64,000 nt of DNA from the NCBI GenBank assembly GCA_022486625.1, contig JAKVKH010000018.1, positions 1 to 64,000 on the forward strand, given 5' to 3'. This DNA is from Butyrivibrio sp. GTDB lineage: Bacteria > Bacillota > Clostridia > Lachnospirales > Lachnospiraceae. This document shows, piece by piece, positions 1 through 8,325 of the stretch (positions within the stretch are counted from its first letter, which is position 1; each line of letters starts with the position of its first letter). Below the pieces are notes generated by a model, which searched no databases, was not told the origin of the DNA, and was given only the letters and a program-made list of their open reading frames with translations. The position numbers and the translations under genes are program-made.

Positions 1-348
1 ATTCAAACAGGTCTTATCCTTTGCAAGGGAAAATCCATACCTTTCCCTTAAACTATATATTTACTATTACAGATATCATCTGAGGTAATGAGTATGGAAT
101 CTCAGATTACAATTGAGCTACAGATCCGGTACGCATAGTTCTACCCCGTGGATAATGTGGATAACTTTGTGTATAACCATATTTTCAGCATTTTTGCTTT
201 CCACCGTTGTGGAAAAAAATCCTGCGTTTTTCGTAAAAAATGTGATTTTTTTGTGTTGACTTTTTACGTTATGGGCAAGATTACCAATATTGATTTTCCA
301 GCCCCAAAAAAGCCTGAACGGTGAAGCGATTTTCCTTGAATTATATGT
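1..348. other. Gene-free left edge of the window
   Basis: No convincing coding frame enters from the left edge or starts here; frames on both strands hit stops within a few tens of codons and resemble nothing I know. A small inverted repeat (25-32 with 42-49, arms AAGGGAAA/TTTCCCTT) lies near the edge. The notable content is a cluster of DnaA-box-like nonamers at 147-216 followed by a very A/T-rich run to about 262. The gene this DNA belongs to, if any, lies beyond the window. Confidence 0.6.
147..216 (-). promoter_or_regulatory. Cluster of four DnaA-box-like nonamers
   Basis: Read on the minus strand there are TTATCCACG (147-155), TTATCCACA (156-164), TTATACACA (168-176) and TTTTCCACA (208-216), all in the same orientation. 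The second and third match the bacterial DnaA-box consensus TTATNCACA exactly. An A/T-rich stretch that could serve as an unwinding element follows at 213-262. This is the arrangement expected near an origin or at a DnaA-regulated site. However, the ribosomal genes of this window are transcribed toward this point, so calling it oriC is uncertain. Confidence 0.6.
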
Positions 349-378
349 AAAAAGGCGAGGATCCGCAGATCCCCGCCT
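349..378 (-). terminator. Rho-independent terminator after the NlpC/P60 gene
   Basis: On the minus strand an 11-bp stem with one G-T pair (353-363 with 367-377) around a short loop is followed by a run of T. It lies 27 bases beyond the stop codon of the NlpC/P60 gene, the position expected for its terminator. Confidence 0.85.
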
Positions 379-404
379 GAAATCGTCTTTGCTGTCTGTC
401 CTGA

Positions 405-1760
405 TCAGAATACTCTTCTGATGGAAAGAGGTGTCCTGTAGCTGGCACTCGAAACAATAATACCTGTCTTGGATGTAGATGCATGTACAATCTGTCCGTT
501 TCCGATATAAAGAGCCACATGACCGGAATAGCAGACCAGATCTCCCGGCTGTGCATTGGAAAGTCCATCCACCGCTGCGCCGACGCTTCTGTCTGCAGAG
601 GAAGAATGCGGAAGGCTGACACCAAAGTTCGCATATACACTCATGACAAATCCGGAGCAATCGGTTCCGTTTGTAAGACTGGTTCCGCCATATACATACG
701 GATTTCCGACGAACTGCTGTGCAAATGACGCTACTGCTGATCCAATGGAACTGCTCTTGGACGTATAGCTTTCAGCTGACTTCACCTTACCGGACGACTT
801 CTTGGAAGTTCCACTGCTTGCTGCCTTTCTGGCTGCTTCCTTCTCTGCTTCTTCCTTGGCAAGACGTGCTTCCTCTTCTGCCTTGGATTCTGCCTTTACA
901 AATTCCGTGGAAAGTGTCACATAATCAGTGGAAACATAGCCTTCACCTTCCTCGATATCTACCTTTACCCAGCCATCTTCTTCTTCACTGACAACAAGTT
1001 CATCATCAATCGGAACAAGACCGATTACATCAGCATCTGTGCTTGCTGCTGATCTTACCTTAAGTGTGGTCGTGGTAACTGTTGCAATACGCGTACCGAC
1101 TTTCTTTGCAAGCGCAACTGCATCCTCACCGGTAACACAGTACTCTGCTTTTACATAACCGGTTACAGATCCGGATTCAATCTTATACCATCCGTTTTCT
1201 TCACCGAGATATTTTCCTACTGATTTATCATAAAGCTTACCAAGAACTTCACTGTCTTCACTTGCTTCACTTCTTACATTCACATAATCATCAACCTGTG
1301 CGATTACAAGGCTCTTGAAGCTCTCTTCTTCTGCTGATGCACTTGATGCAGAAGCGCTGGAATCTGACGATGACGAAGAAGCTGCTGATGAACTGCCGGA
1401 AACGACAGCGGATGATGCAGAAGCTGCTGATGAAGCTGTACCTGTTGCCTGTTCGATATCATTCAGAATATCGTCCTGAACTTTTGCGGCAAGAGGCGTT
1501 GTTTCTGTAATTGTCTTATCTGATGCTACAATTGCCTGTGCTACACCTGCTGTTACAGATCCGTCTGTACCTGTCTTCCTGGATGTTGCAAGAAGGGAAG
1601 AAAGTGAAACCTGATCAGATGCCAGCGCATAGCCGATACCTGCAGATGGAAGTACTGAGGATACACTTGATGTTGCAGCATAGGACTGCAATCCCATACT
1701 TGAGAACGTTACTGCAGCGGTAAGCGAGCACGCCAGAAGCTGCATTTTAGCATTTTTCAA
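405..1760 (-). CDS. Secreted SH3-NlpC/P60 cell-wall peptidase
   Basis: This 451-residue protein should cleave peptidoglycan stem peptides (gamma-D-Glu-diamino acid type, as known for NlpC/P60) outside the cell. It has a signal peptide ending near AYAA-like residues 26-30, a Ser/Ala-rich region (about 95-145), two bacterial SH3 domains (about 150-210 and 223-287), a Lys/Glu/Ala-rich linker and a C-terminal NlpC/P60 domain. The catalytic Cys368 is in DCSGFV and the His is in GHVALYIG (about 414). The start is TTG at 1758-1760, eight bases after GGAGG, preceded by a strong promoter and followed by its own terminator, so it is a single-gene unit. SH3 domains probably bind the wall. The family call is firm; the physiological role (cell separation, turnover) is inferred. 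Confidence 0.93.
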   Translation of the reverse strand: MKNAKMQLLACSLTAAVTFSSMGLQSYAATSSVSSVLPSAGIGYALASDQVSLSSLLATSRKTGTDGSVTAGVAQAIVASDKTITETTPLAAKVQDDILNDIEQATGTASSAASASSAVVSGSSSAASSSSSDSSASASSASAEEESFKSLVIAQVDDYVNVRSEASEDSEVLGKLYDKSVGKYLGEENGWYKIESGSVTGYVKAEYCVTGEDAVALAKKVGTRIATVTTTTLKVRSAASTDADVIGLVPIDDELVVSEEEDGWVKVDIEEGEGYVSTDYVTLSTEFVKAESKAEEEARLAKEEAEKEAARKAASSGTSKKSSGKVKSAESYTSKSSSIGSAVASFAQQFVGNPYVYGGTSLTNGTDCSGFVMSVYANFGVSLPHSSSADRSVGAAVDGLSNAQPGDLVCYSGHVALYIGNGQIVHASTSKTGIIVSSASYRTPLSIRRVF

Positions 1761-1805
1761 TTCGGGCCTCCAAACTTTGTTACGAATTTGTTACATCTGT
1801 TAAAC

Positions 1806-1834
1806 AATATACTCCGCAGTCATTACTTTGTCAA
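1806..1834 (-). promoter_or_regulatory. Strong sigma-A promoter of the NlpC/P60 gene
   Basis: On the minus strand TTGACA (1829-1834) and TATATT (1806-1811) are separated by exactly 17 bases, about 45 bases upstream of the TTG start. The rest of the 1761-2021 gap is A/T-rich with no further gene. Confidence 0.85.
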
Positions 1835-2021
1835 CCTTTAAATGTGACGGAAATGTGATATCTGCGGCATTTGCAGGCAGATACCCGGAGGCCCGGCATT
1901 TTGGGGTATCTGTTAAATAATTAACCAGTTGTGTTTTTTATATGGTCGCATATATGTTCGTTATTTCGGAAATATTACAAATTGTTGTGTTGTCAATTGG
2001 TAAATAATACCATATATTGCG

Positions 2022-2960
2022 TCAGTTTTTTCCCACCATAAAGTCCTGAACTGCCGTAACTGCATTGGCACCATCTGCAACAGCTGTAACAATTTGTCTT
2101 AATCTCTTAACTCTGGCATCCCCTGCAGCAAAAATTCCAGGTACGGAAGTTGCCGTATCTTCTCCTGCCACAATATAGCCTTTGTCGTCACATTCCACAA
2201 GTCCTGCATACTCATCCGTATCCGGATGTATTCCGACTGCAACAAAGCAGGCATCCGTTTTCAGCTGCGTCACCTCTGCGCTTTTCACATGGCTGAGTTC
2301 AAGACTCTCCACATGATCCGAGCCATTGATTTTCCTGACTACGCTGTCCCAGATGATTTCCACATTTGGCAGTCCCATCAGCTCATCCTGCAGAATTTTC
2401 GCCGCCCGCAGCTCATGGCGTCTGTGAATCAGATAGACCTTTGCACATCCTCTTGCAAGAAAAATGGCATCTTCTACCGCAACATCTCCGCCGCCAATGA
2501 CCGCCGCTGTCTTACCACGGAAAAATGCCCCGTCACAGGTCGCGCAATAGGATACACCCCTGCCGGAAAGTTCTTCCTCCCCCGGGACCTCCAGTCTGGA
2601 ATGCGATGCACCGGGAGATAAAATCACGCTACTTGTCTCATAGCTCTCTCCCTCCTGTGTATGCACCTTAAATACAGGACGTTCCTTCTCATTTCCTTCA
2701 GAAATCACTTCAATCTCCGAAACTGTTCCTTCCAGAAAAGATGCACCGAGTTTATCTGCATGTTCACGGAATTTCATTCCCATATCAAATCCATTAATCC
2801 CGGGCAGTCCCAGATAATTATCCACTTCATAGGTATTTAAAACCTGTCCTCCGCTGATCGGATTTTTTTCAATTACTGCAAGATTCAGATCCGCACGTTT
2901 ACCATATACTGCTGCGGAAAGACCTGCCGGTCCGGAACCGATAATGATCAGATCATACAT
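2022..2960 (-). CDS. trxB: Thioredoxin reductase (NADPH, FAD)
   Basis: The 312-residue protein transfers electrons from NADPH through FAD to thioredoxin or a thioredoxin-like partner in the cytoplasm. It shows the FAD-binding GSGPAG (residues 8-13), the redox pair Cys139/Cys142 in CATCDG, the NADPH-binding GGGDVAVE and the C-terminal FAD motif GIFAAGD. Length is typical for the low-molecular-weight family. I chose the ATG at 2958-2960, directly before MYDLIIIG, with an AGG-rich ribosome binding site; a longer frame reaches 3092 but its extra 44 residues do not resemble the family. It is divergent from the SDR gene at 3170. Some members of this fold use ferredoxin or act on other disulfides, so exact partner is unproven. 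Confidence 0.92.
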   Translation of the reverse strand: MYDLIIIGSGPAGLSAAVYGKRADLNLAVIEKNPISGGQVLNTYEVDNYLGLPGINGFDMGMKFREHADKLGASFLEGTVSEIEVISEGNEKERPVFKVHTQEGESYETSSVILSPGASHSRLEVPGEEELSGRGVSYCATCDGAFFRGKTAAVIGGGDVAVEDAIFLARGCAKVYLIHRRHELRAAKILQDELMGLPNVEIIWDSVVRKINGSDHVESLELSHVKSAEVTQLKTDACFVAVGIHPDTDEYAGLVECDDKGYIVAGEDTATSVPGIFAAGDARVKRLRQIVTAVADGANAVTAVQDFMVGKN

Positions 2961-3120
2961 AAAATCACCCTGCCTTTCTGTCAAATTAAATTGTACGCAA
3001 TCTTTATATTGAAAGAATATCACACTTTCTTTCTTATGTCCAGCCATCCGGATATGCTCCGGTTCTGATACCCTGCCATGAATCACTTGCAATCATAACC
3101 GATTATCGCTATGCTAAAAA

Positions 3121-3152
3121 TTAAGTGCAGGGGCAATTCCATCTGCACTTAA
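3121..3152. promoter_or_regulatory. 10-bp palindrome in the trxB/SDR divergent region
   Basis: A perfect inverted repeat, TTAAGTGCAG (3121-3130) and CTGCACTTAA (3143-3152), with a 12-base spacer, lies just after a -10-like TATGCT on the plus strand and ends 18 bases before the SDR start codon. It could be a repressor operator at the transcription start or a hairpin in the 5' leader; there is no T-run for a terminator. Confidence 0.5.
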
Positions 3153-3169
3153 GAAAAGAGGGTTACTTT

Positions 3170-3892
3170 ATGAATCAGCACGTTCTTATCACAGGTGCAT
3201 CACGCGGAATCGGAAAAGCTATTGCCACAGCCTTTGCAGAGGCCGGTTATCACCTGTACCTGACCTGCAGAGCGCATGGTGAAGAGCTGCAGACTCTGGC
3301 TGCAGAACTTGAAGCACGCTTTCAGATCAGCTGCCATTCTTTTGTCTGTGATATGGGAGATGAAGCTGCAGTCTCTGATCTGTTTCTTCATATTCCATCT
3401 GTTGATATTGTAATTAATAATGCCGGCATCGCCTGGATCGGCCTTCTGACCGATATGAAACCGGAAGAGTGGCACCGCCTCATGCAGACTAATCTGGACT
3501 CACTGTTCTATACTTCATCAAAAGCAGTCCCGCTGATGCTGCAGCAGCACAGCGGACGTATCATCAATATTTCATCTGTATGGGGAAATATCGGTGCCTC
3601 CTGCGAAGTTGCCTACTCTGCCTCCAAGGGCGGCGTGAATGCATTTACAAAAGCACTTGCCAAAGAACTCGCGCCAAGTGAGATTTCTGTTAATGCCGTT
3701 GCCTGCGGTGTCATTGATACAGAGATGAACCGCTCACATCTGACCGCCGAGGATATGGAAGTTCTGAAAAATGAAATACCAGCAGACCGGATCGGCACAC
3801 CACAGGAAGTGGCGCAGCTGGTCCTGCTGCTGGCAAAAGCCCCGGTCTACATGACCGGACAGATTATCACCATAGATGGTGGCTGGCAATAA
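3170..3892 (+). CDS. Short-chain dehydrogenase/reductase, FabG-like
   Basis: The 240-residue protein is a classical SDR, an NAD(P)-dependent oxidoreductase. The cofactor motif TGASRGIG is at residues 8-15, NNAG at 83-86, and the catalytic Ser135/136-Tyr149-Lys153 triad lies in the segment ending YSASKGG. The C-terminal TGQIITIDGG is typical of 3-oxoacyl-ACP reductase (FabG) relatives. The ATG at 3170 follows AGAGGG; an upstream in-frame ATG at 3125 overlaps the palindrome and is less likely. No other fatty-acid genes are nearby, so it may be a stand-alone FabG homologue or another SDR; the substrate cannot be read from sequence. Confidence 0.88.
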   Translation: MNQHVLITGASRGIGKAIATAFAEAGYHLYLTCRAHGEELQTLAAELEARFQISCHSFVCDMGDEAAVSDLFLHIPSVDIVINNAGIAWIGLLTDMKPEEWHRLMQTNLDSLFYTSSKAVPLMLQQHSGRIINISSVWGNIGASCEVAYSASKGGVNAFTKALAKELAPSEISVNAVACGVIDTEMNRSHLTAEDMEVLKNEIPADRIGTPQEVAQLVLLLAKAPVYMTGQIITIDGGWQ

Positions 3893-3921
3893 ACCAAAAT
3901 GCAATGACATCTCATTTTAAT

Positions 3922-4287
3922 TCATTTGGACTGCATTACTTTCTGGATGGTTTCCACAATTTTAATTGTGTCAAAAGGCTTTGACATGAACTCCAATGCG
4001 CCGTATTTGACTGCATCCACCATCTTCTGCTGCTGTCCTGCTGCCGTAACCATAATTACTCTTGCGCCCGGATCATACCGTATAATCAGCTTAAGGCAGT
4101 CCAGTCCATCCATTTCCGGCATCGTGATATCCATTGTCACGATGTCCGGTTTCAGTTTCTGATACATCTCGAAACCTTCCTTACCATTTACCGCTTCTCC
4201 TGCGATCTCATGTCCGTTTTTTTCCAGAATGTCACGCAGAAATTTTCTGGATGTCCTTGAATCATCAACAATCAGAATCCTCGCCAT
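3922..4287 (-). CDS. CheY-like single-domain response regulator
   Basis: The 121-residue protein is a receiver domain with no output domain. Key residues are the acidic pair Asp8/Asp9, the phosphoacceptor Asp53 (in TMDITMPEMDG), Thr81 and Lys103 (in MSKPF), all as in CheY. The start ATG at 4285-4287 has GGAGGTAAGT just upstream. The CheX-like gene lies immediately upstream in the same direction with a 66-base gap, so the two are probably co-transcribed and the CheX-like protein may remove the phosphoryl group. No kinase, chemoreceptor or flagellar gene is in the window, so it may act in motility or a different switch. Confidence 0.92.
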   Translation of the reverse strand: MARILIVDDSRTSRKFLRDILEKNGHEIAGEAVNGKEGFEMYQKLKPDIVTMDITMPEMDGLDCLKLIIRYDPGARVIMVTAAGQQQKMVDAVKYGALEFMSKPFDTIKIVETIQKVMQSK

Positions 4288-4353
4288 ACTTACCTCCATG
4301 CTGAAGTTTCTCTCTTCACATCTCCTCAGCGCACGATAAAAGAATCTTTAACG

Positions 4354-5241
4354 TTATCTGACAACGACTTCCTTCTCCATTGATACAATCAGTTCGATTT
4401 CTGCATTATCAATATAGACAGGCATGACTACCATCTCCACCGCAGAAACTGATGCAAAGCCCGGAAGGTATACCGGCGGTTCCAGTTCGATACCCAATCC
4501 CTCAATACTCTTCTGCGTCACATACAATCCATTAATACAGTTAATCAGCTCGCAAAGTGCATCAAGAGCATCTTCTCTGGTCTCAATGAATTCCTCTTTG
4601 GTATACGCAATCGCCGTTTTCTGCATATCATCATATTTCCCGGTAATTGCCATCAAAAGAGTACAGTCCCCCCTGATTTTCTGATAGCCGATTGCCTCGC
4701 CTTGAAACTCTCTCGTTGTTCTGGCCCTTCCGATATAAATATGTGCATCCACCAGACGATAGATATTCTTGACCGCAACTGCCAGAAACTGTTCATATTC
4801 TTTCTGATCCGATCCCAGGAAAATCGGAACAATCCGTTCAATGTCACCTGCCTTAAGTGCTTCCATATCTGATTCCAGAAGTCCGAACTTCCTCTGAAAA
4901 TCAGTAACGGAATCTGTAACCTCTTCCAGCGTCATATATCCCTGATCTACCACCGCCTGGGAAAAAGCCATAAACTCATTGGTCTGTTCTGCAAGAAGCC
5001 TGTCGACCTGTTCCTGCTGAAGATATCCCCTTGCCACTGCAAGATCTCCAAAGCGCATATCTCTTGATGCCTGAAGCGCATTGATTTCTTCTGCCTGTGC
5101 TATAGTCATCAGCTTTTCTGAAACCGCAATGACTCCGAGTTTTGCTCTGCTTTCTTCCTGTGCCCTGTATACCTGATCCAGCTGACCCTTTGAGAGCATT
5201 CCCTCATCTACCAGGAATTTTCCCATCAATCGATCAAACAT
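4354..5241 (-). CDS. CheX-like phosphatase with MshEN-like N-terminus
   Basis: This 295-residue protein has two parts. Residues 1-110 contain segments of the form LGxxLV..G.l...QL...L..Q, repeated so that two tandem MshEN-like units (about 4-45 and 61-103) can be drawn; MshEN units in other proteins bind cyclic di-GMP. Residues about 145-295 resemble CheX: Asp227-x3-Glu231-x2-Asn234 followed by Pro256 matches the D/S-x3-E-x2-N signature of CheC/CheX/FliY phosphatases that dephosphorylate CheY. A CheY-like gene follows 66 bases downstream. The start ATG has AGGAGAGCTT upstream. The N-terminal assignment rests on pattern matching only and the nucleotide ligand is inference; the CheX assignment is stronger. 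Confidence 0.72.
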   Translation of the reverse strand: MFDRLMGKFLVDEGMLSKGQLDQVYRAQEESRAKLGVIAVSEKLMTIAQAEEINALQASRDMRFGDLAVARGYLQQEQVDRLLAEQTNEFMAFSQAVVDQGYMTLEEVTDSVTDFQRKFGLLESDMEALKAGDIERIVPIFLGSDQKEYEQFLAVAVKNIYRLVDAHIYIGRARTTREFQGEAIGYQKIRGDCTLLMAITGKYDDMQKTAIAYTKEEFIETREDALDALCELINCINGLYVTQKSIEGLGIELEPPVYLPGFASVSAVEMVVMPVYIDNAEIELIVSMEKEVVVR

Positions 5242-5316
5242 AAGCTCTCCTATCCGCGGAAGCTGCCGCCTGTCGTGTACTGATCGCGTATATGATACTG
5301 ATATCGGTGTAACTGT

Positions 5317-6615
5317 CTATTTTTCAGTCTTTTCCACATGATCTTCAGAAGATGCGGGCGAAGTCTGCGCATTCTGATCTGATGCCTGTGCATTCTGATC
5401 CGGCGCCTGCGCATCTCCTTTTCCCGAAGCTGCTGCCTGCTTTGCTTCCTGTGCCGCACGCGCTGCTGCTTCAAGTGCCATCAGCCTGTCCTTGGGAAGC
5501 ATAATATTCTGCCCCATCGGATTAATCACAAGACCGTCTTTATCCTGAATAAAGCGAAGAACATCTTCAAAGCCAAACACTCCGCCTTCAAAGCCGTCTT
5601 TGCCAAACTTCTTTGCAAATTCAACACCATCTGTAAATACCGGCATAAAAATCTGACCTTCTGCATTCTTCATGACAGGGAATTTCAGCTTTGTATCCTT
5701 ATTGAATCTGATTCTGCCGTCTTCCATCACTTCCGCCGGACCTTCATGCTGAATCGGTACGATAAAATGCCCAAGGCGGGCAAGTGTCAGCATCCGAAGT
5801 TCCTTTGCCTGCAGAACCTGCATTCTTTTTTCATATTTTACCGGCCATCTGACTTCTTCAAGAAAGTCAAGCATGGCAAAGGCAAGCGCCGGATTAGCCG
5901 GCGGTGTTTTCTTATCATCCGCCCAGTTCGGCGGTGCGACAATTTCACTTCTTCTGAAGTGTGCGCGGTACAGCCCGTTATCGATAATAATCCGTTCAAT
6001 TCCAAGATAATACAGATAATCGAAAAAGCCTCTCTTACTGGAGGAATCTTCTCCGCTTTCTCCCTTGCACTCTCTGACCGTCAGTTTACGGAACTGATGT
6101 CCAAACGCTTCTGCAGCTGCCTCTGCACGCTCCTTCTCCAGATAGATATTTGCAAATCCATGGTCAATAAACGGATATCTGGTAGAATCGTCATACAGCA
6201 CATATATCATTTCCGCATCTCTGACACGATTTAACAGTTCATTATAAAGTACCCTGTGATTTGCCTGATAATTTTCAAGCGGTGCCTTTGCATTGAAAAA
6301 TTCCTGTGCCGTCAGTACAAATAAAAGCTCCTGCAGCGGCAGAAATCTGACTGATTCCGGACTGAGCTGCGCTTCATAAATCATCTCTCCGAGTTCATCC
6401 TTGCGCTCCGGTGTAATCGGATCCTCCATGGAATCCGGTTCTCCCTCTGCTACCTTGATCGGATTCAGTGGCTGAACAGTCGGCCAGGAAAGATCTGCAT
6501 GCGCAGTCTTCTGTGCTTCAAGTTTTCTGGCAAGATTTTCCTGCTCCTGCTTTTCAGCTTCTGCAGCGGCCTTCTCCGCATTTTTCTTTCCCCCGAATAA
6601 ATCCAAAATACCCAT
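5317..6615 (-). CDS. SseB-domain protein, function unknown
   Basis: This 432-residue cytoplasmic protein begins MGILDLFGGKK, has a charged Ala/Glu/Lys-rich coiled segment to about residue 40, and from about 270 to 390 shows the SseB N-terminal-domain pattern, including FMPVFTDGVEFAKKFG and a later GLVINPMGQ. The central part (about 60-260) I do not recognise. The tail is a low-complexity Ala/Gln/Asp/Ser region with repeats of the type QNAQASD and a final charged stretch. No signal peptide or membrane segment is visible. It sits 75 bases upstream of the CheX-like gene in the same direction and may belong to that transcript. SseB-domain proteins in Clostridia are widespread but uncharacterised. 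Confidence 0.7.
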   Translation of the reverse strand: MGILDLFGGKKNAEKAAAEAEKQEQENLARKLEAQKTAHADLSWPTVQPLNPIKVAEGEPDSMEDPITPERKDELGEMIYEAQLSPESVRFLPLQELLFVLTAQEFFNAKAPLENYQANHRVLYNELLNRVRDAEMIYVLYDDSTRYPFIDHGFANIYLEKERAEAAAEAFGHQFRKLTVRECKGESGEDSSSKRGFFDYLYYLGIERIIIDNGLYRAHFRRSEIVAPPNWADDKKTPPANPALAFAMLDFLEEVRWPVKYEKRMQVLQAKELRMLTLARLGHFIVPIQHEGPAEVMEDGRIRFNKDTKLKFPVMKNAEGQIFMPVFTDGVEFAKKFGKDGFEGGVFGFEDVLRFIQDKDGLVINPMGQNIMLPKDRLMALEAAARAAQEAKQAAASGKGDAQAPDQNAQASDQNAQTSPASSEDHVEKTEK

Positions 6616-6689
6616 AATTACAATCCCTTCTGCCCACGCCGTAACGCCAGCATTCCATTCATATAAATATCTTTAATTATAGTAAAAAA

Positions 6690-7985
6690 TCACACGCCTG
6701 ACAACCTGATATTTGCATGGTAAAAAGCTTCCGCACACTGTGCCAGATACTGTGGATCTCTGCTGCCTGCCGTCTCATACGGAGAATGCATGGCCAGCTG
6801 CGCCAGTCCGATATCCACTGTATTGACCGCCACCTGCGTATTGGATATATTTCCAAGTGTGGAGCCGCCGGCAATATCTGAACGATTGGTAAACATCTGG
6901 TAAGGTACCTTCGCATCATCACAGATGCTGCGGAATGCCGCCTCTGATACTGCATCTGTTGTATATTTCTGATTGGCATTGTATTTGATGACAATTCCCT
7001 TATTCATCTGCGGCCGGTTTACCGGATCCGCCTTGTCCGCATGATTTGGATGCACCGCATGAGCATTATCCGCAGATATCATAAAGCTCTGTGCAAGTGC
7101 CGTATGATATTCCTGCCTGCTGCGTCCGAGTCCGTCATTTATACGTTCCAGCGTATCCTTAAGAAATGTGGATGCTGCACCCTGTTTGGTTCCGCTTCCC
7201 ACCTCTTCATTATCAAAAACGCAGTGCAAAATCACATATGTTTCATTTTCTGCCGGCAAAAAACCGGAAAAGGAACCAAAGCAGCATTCAAGATCGTCCA
7301 GCCTTGCAGACGAAATATATTCTCCAAAAGCGCCCCAGACCGATGCCCGGTCACGATTATATAGGAACAGGTCACTTCCAAGAATCTCCTTTTCCCTGAC
7401 GCCTGCTGCCTTTGCAATGATTTTCGCAAGCTGTCCCTTTGCCGCCGCATCCCCAAGAACCGGAAGCATATCGGTCTGTGCATTGTAACTGTATCCGTTA
7501 TTGGCATCCCGGTTCATATGAATGGCAAGAGACGGCATCATCAGAAGATCGCGGTTCACATTCACCAGCTTCATGGCAATCGTTCCGTCCTTCTGCTTTA
7601 CCATAACCCGCCCTGCAACAGAAAGCGGACGGTCAAACCACGGGGCCATGAGCATTCCGCCATACTTTTCCACATTCAGCTTCACATAGGCATTTCCTTC
7701 TGTTATTTCCGCATTTTCCTTGATTTTAAAGGAAGGAGAATCACTATGACTTGCAATCAAATAAAATCCCGAAAACTCTGCCTTTGGAATTTTAAATGAA
7801 ATGATGGAAGAACCGTTACGGGTGACAAAATACTTCTCTCCTCTTTTCAGCTTCCAGACTTCCCTCTCCTGAAGTTCCGTGAATTTGTTCGCCTTCAGTT
7901 CTTTTCTGAGATTTTCCACCACATGATAGCAGCTCGGACTCTCTTCTATGAATTTCAGCATTTTCTGTGTTGTATCTTCAAACAT
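6690..7985 (-). CDS. M18 family aspartyl-type aminopeptidase
   Basis: The 431-residue protein is a cytoplasmic dizinc aminopeptidase of family M18, which removes N-terminal residues (often acidic) from peptides. Metal and catalytic motifs are visible: the His of ASHSDSP near residue 80, the Glu pair in DNEEVGS, and the Asp/His of SADNAHAVHPNH. The C-terminal segment AGGSTLGNISN and the final MHSPYETAGSRD are also family features. Length matches the family. The ATG at 7985 follows a GGGAG-type ribosome binding site. It is followed by the SseB gene with a 74-base gap and preceded by the small redox gene, all in the same direction. Confidence 0.92.
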   Translation of the reverse strand: MFEDTTQKMLKFIEESPSCYHVVENLRKELKANKFTELQEREVWKLKRGEKYFVTRNGSSIISFKIPKAEFSGFYLIASHSDSPSFKIKENAEITEGNAYVKLNVEKYGGMLMAPWFDRPLSVAGRVMVKQKDGTIAMKLVNVNRDLLMMPSLAIHMNRDANNGYSYNAQTDMLPVLGDAAAKGQLAKIIAKAAGVREKEILGSDLFLYNRDRASVWGAFGEYISSARLDDLECCFGSFSGFLPAENETYVILHCVFDNEEVGSGTKQGAASTFLKDTLERINDGLGRSRQEYHTALAQSFMISADNAHAVHPNHADKADPVNRPQMNKGIVIKYNANQKYTTDAVSEAAFRSICDDAKVPYQMFTNRSDIAGGSTLGNISNTQVAVNTVDIGLAQLAMHSPYETAGSRDPQYLAQCAEAFYHANIRLSGV

Positions 7986-8019
7986 AATTCTGTTCTTCTC
8001 CCTTTTCGTCGCTTTTTTC

Positions 8020-8280
8020 TTACTTCAGTGCGGCATCAAATACTGCTCTGACATCATCTTTGGACACAGCCCCTTCATAAAGCTTTATGCCATCCACATA
8101 GTAGGTAGGCACATAATAGTAATCGAGTGAATCTGCAAACTGCACTTCAATATTTTCATCCACCATCTTCACATCAATTCCGGCATAGTCCGGATTCTCT
8201 GCACGGAGTTCATCCATAAATGCCCTTGCTTTTCTGCAATAGGGACATGTTTCCTGCATCATCATCAGTACCTGCTTCAT
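8020..8280 (-). CDS. Small glutaredoxin/thioredoxin-like protein (CPYC)
   Basis: This 86-residue protein has the thioredoxin-fold layout: a short first strand, the CPYC active site (ETCPYCRKAR, about residues 10-19), and the cis-proline segment YYVPTYYVDG. The size is right for glutaredoxin-like thiol oxidoreductases. It would act in the cytoplasm on disulfides, possibly supplied by the thioredoxin reductase encoded about 5 kb away, but that pairing is inference. The ATG at 8280 is preceded by AAAGGAGG. Its upstream region carries an extended -10 followed by two perfect palindromes, which suggests tight regulation. The M18 gene starts 34 bases downstream. Confidence 0.85.
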   Translation of the reverse strand: MKQVLMMMQETCPYCRKARAFMDELRAENPDYAGIDVKMVDENIEVQFADSLDYYYVPTYYVDGIKLYEGAVSKDDVRAVFDAALK

Positions 8281-8325
8281 CGTCTGCCTCCTTTGTATTG
8301 TAATTCTGCACCTGGATATCCTGCC

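Noticed and set aside
118-660. A 180-codon minus-strand frame crossing the DnaA boxes and the NlpC gene end
   Set aside because: It overlaps the real NlpC/P60 gene in another frame, crosses its terminator and has no family features.
2961-3092. N-terminal extension of thioredoxin reductase
   Set aside because: The 44 extra residues precede a standard start with its own ribosome binding site and do not resemble TrxB proteins.
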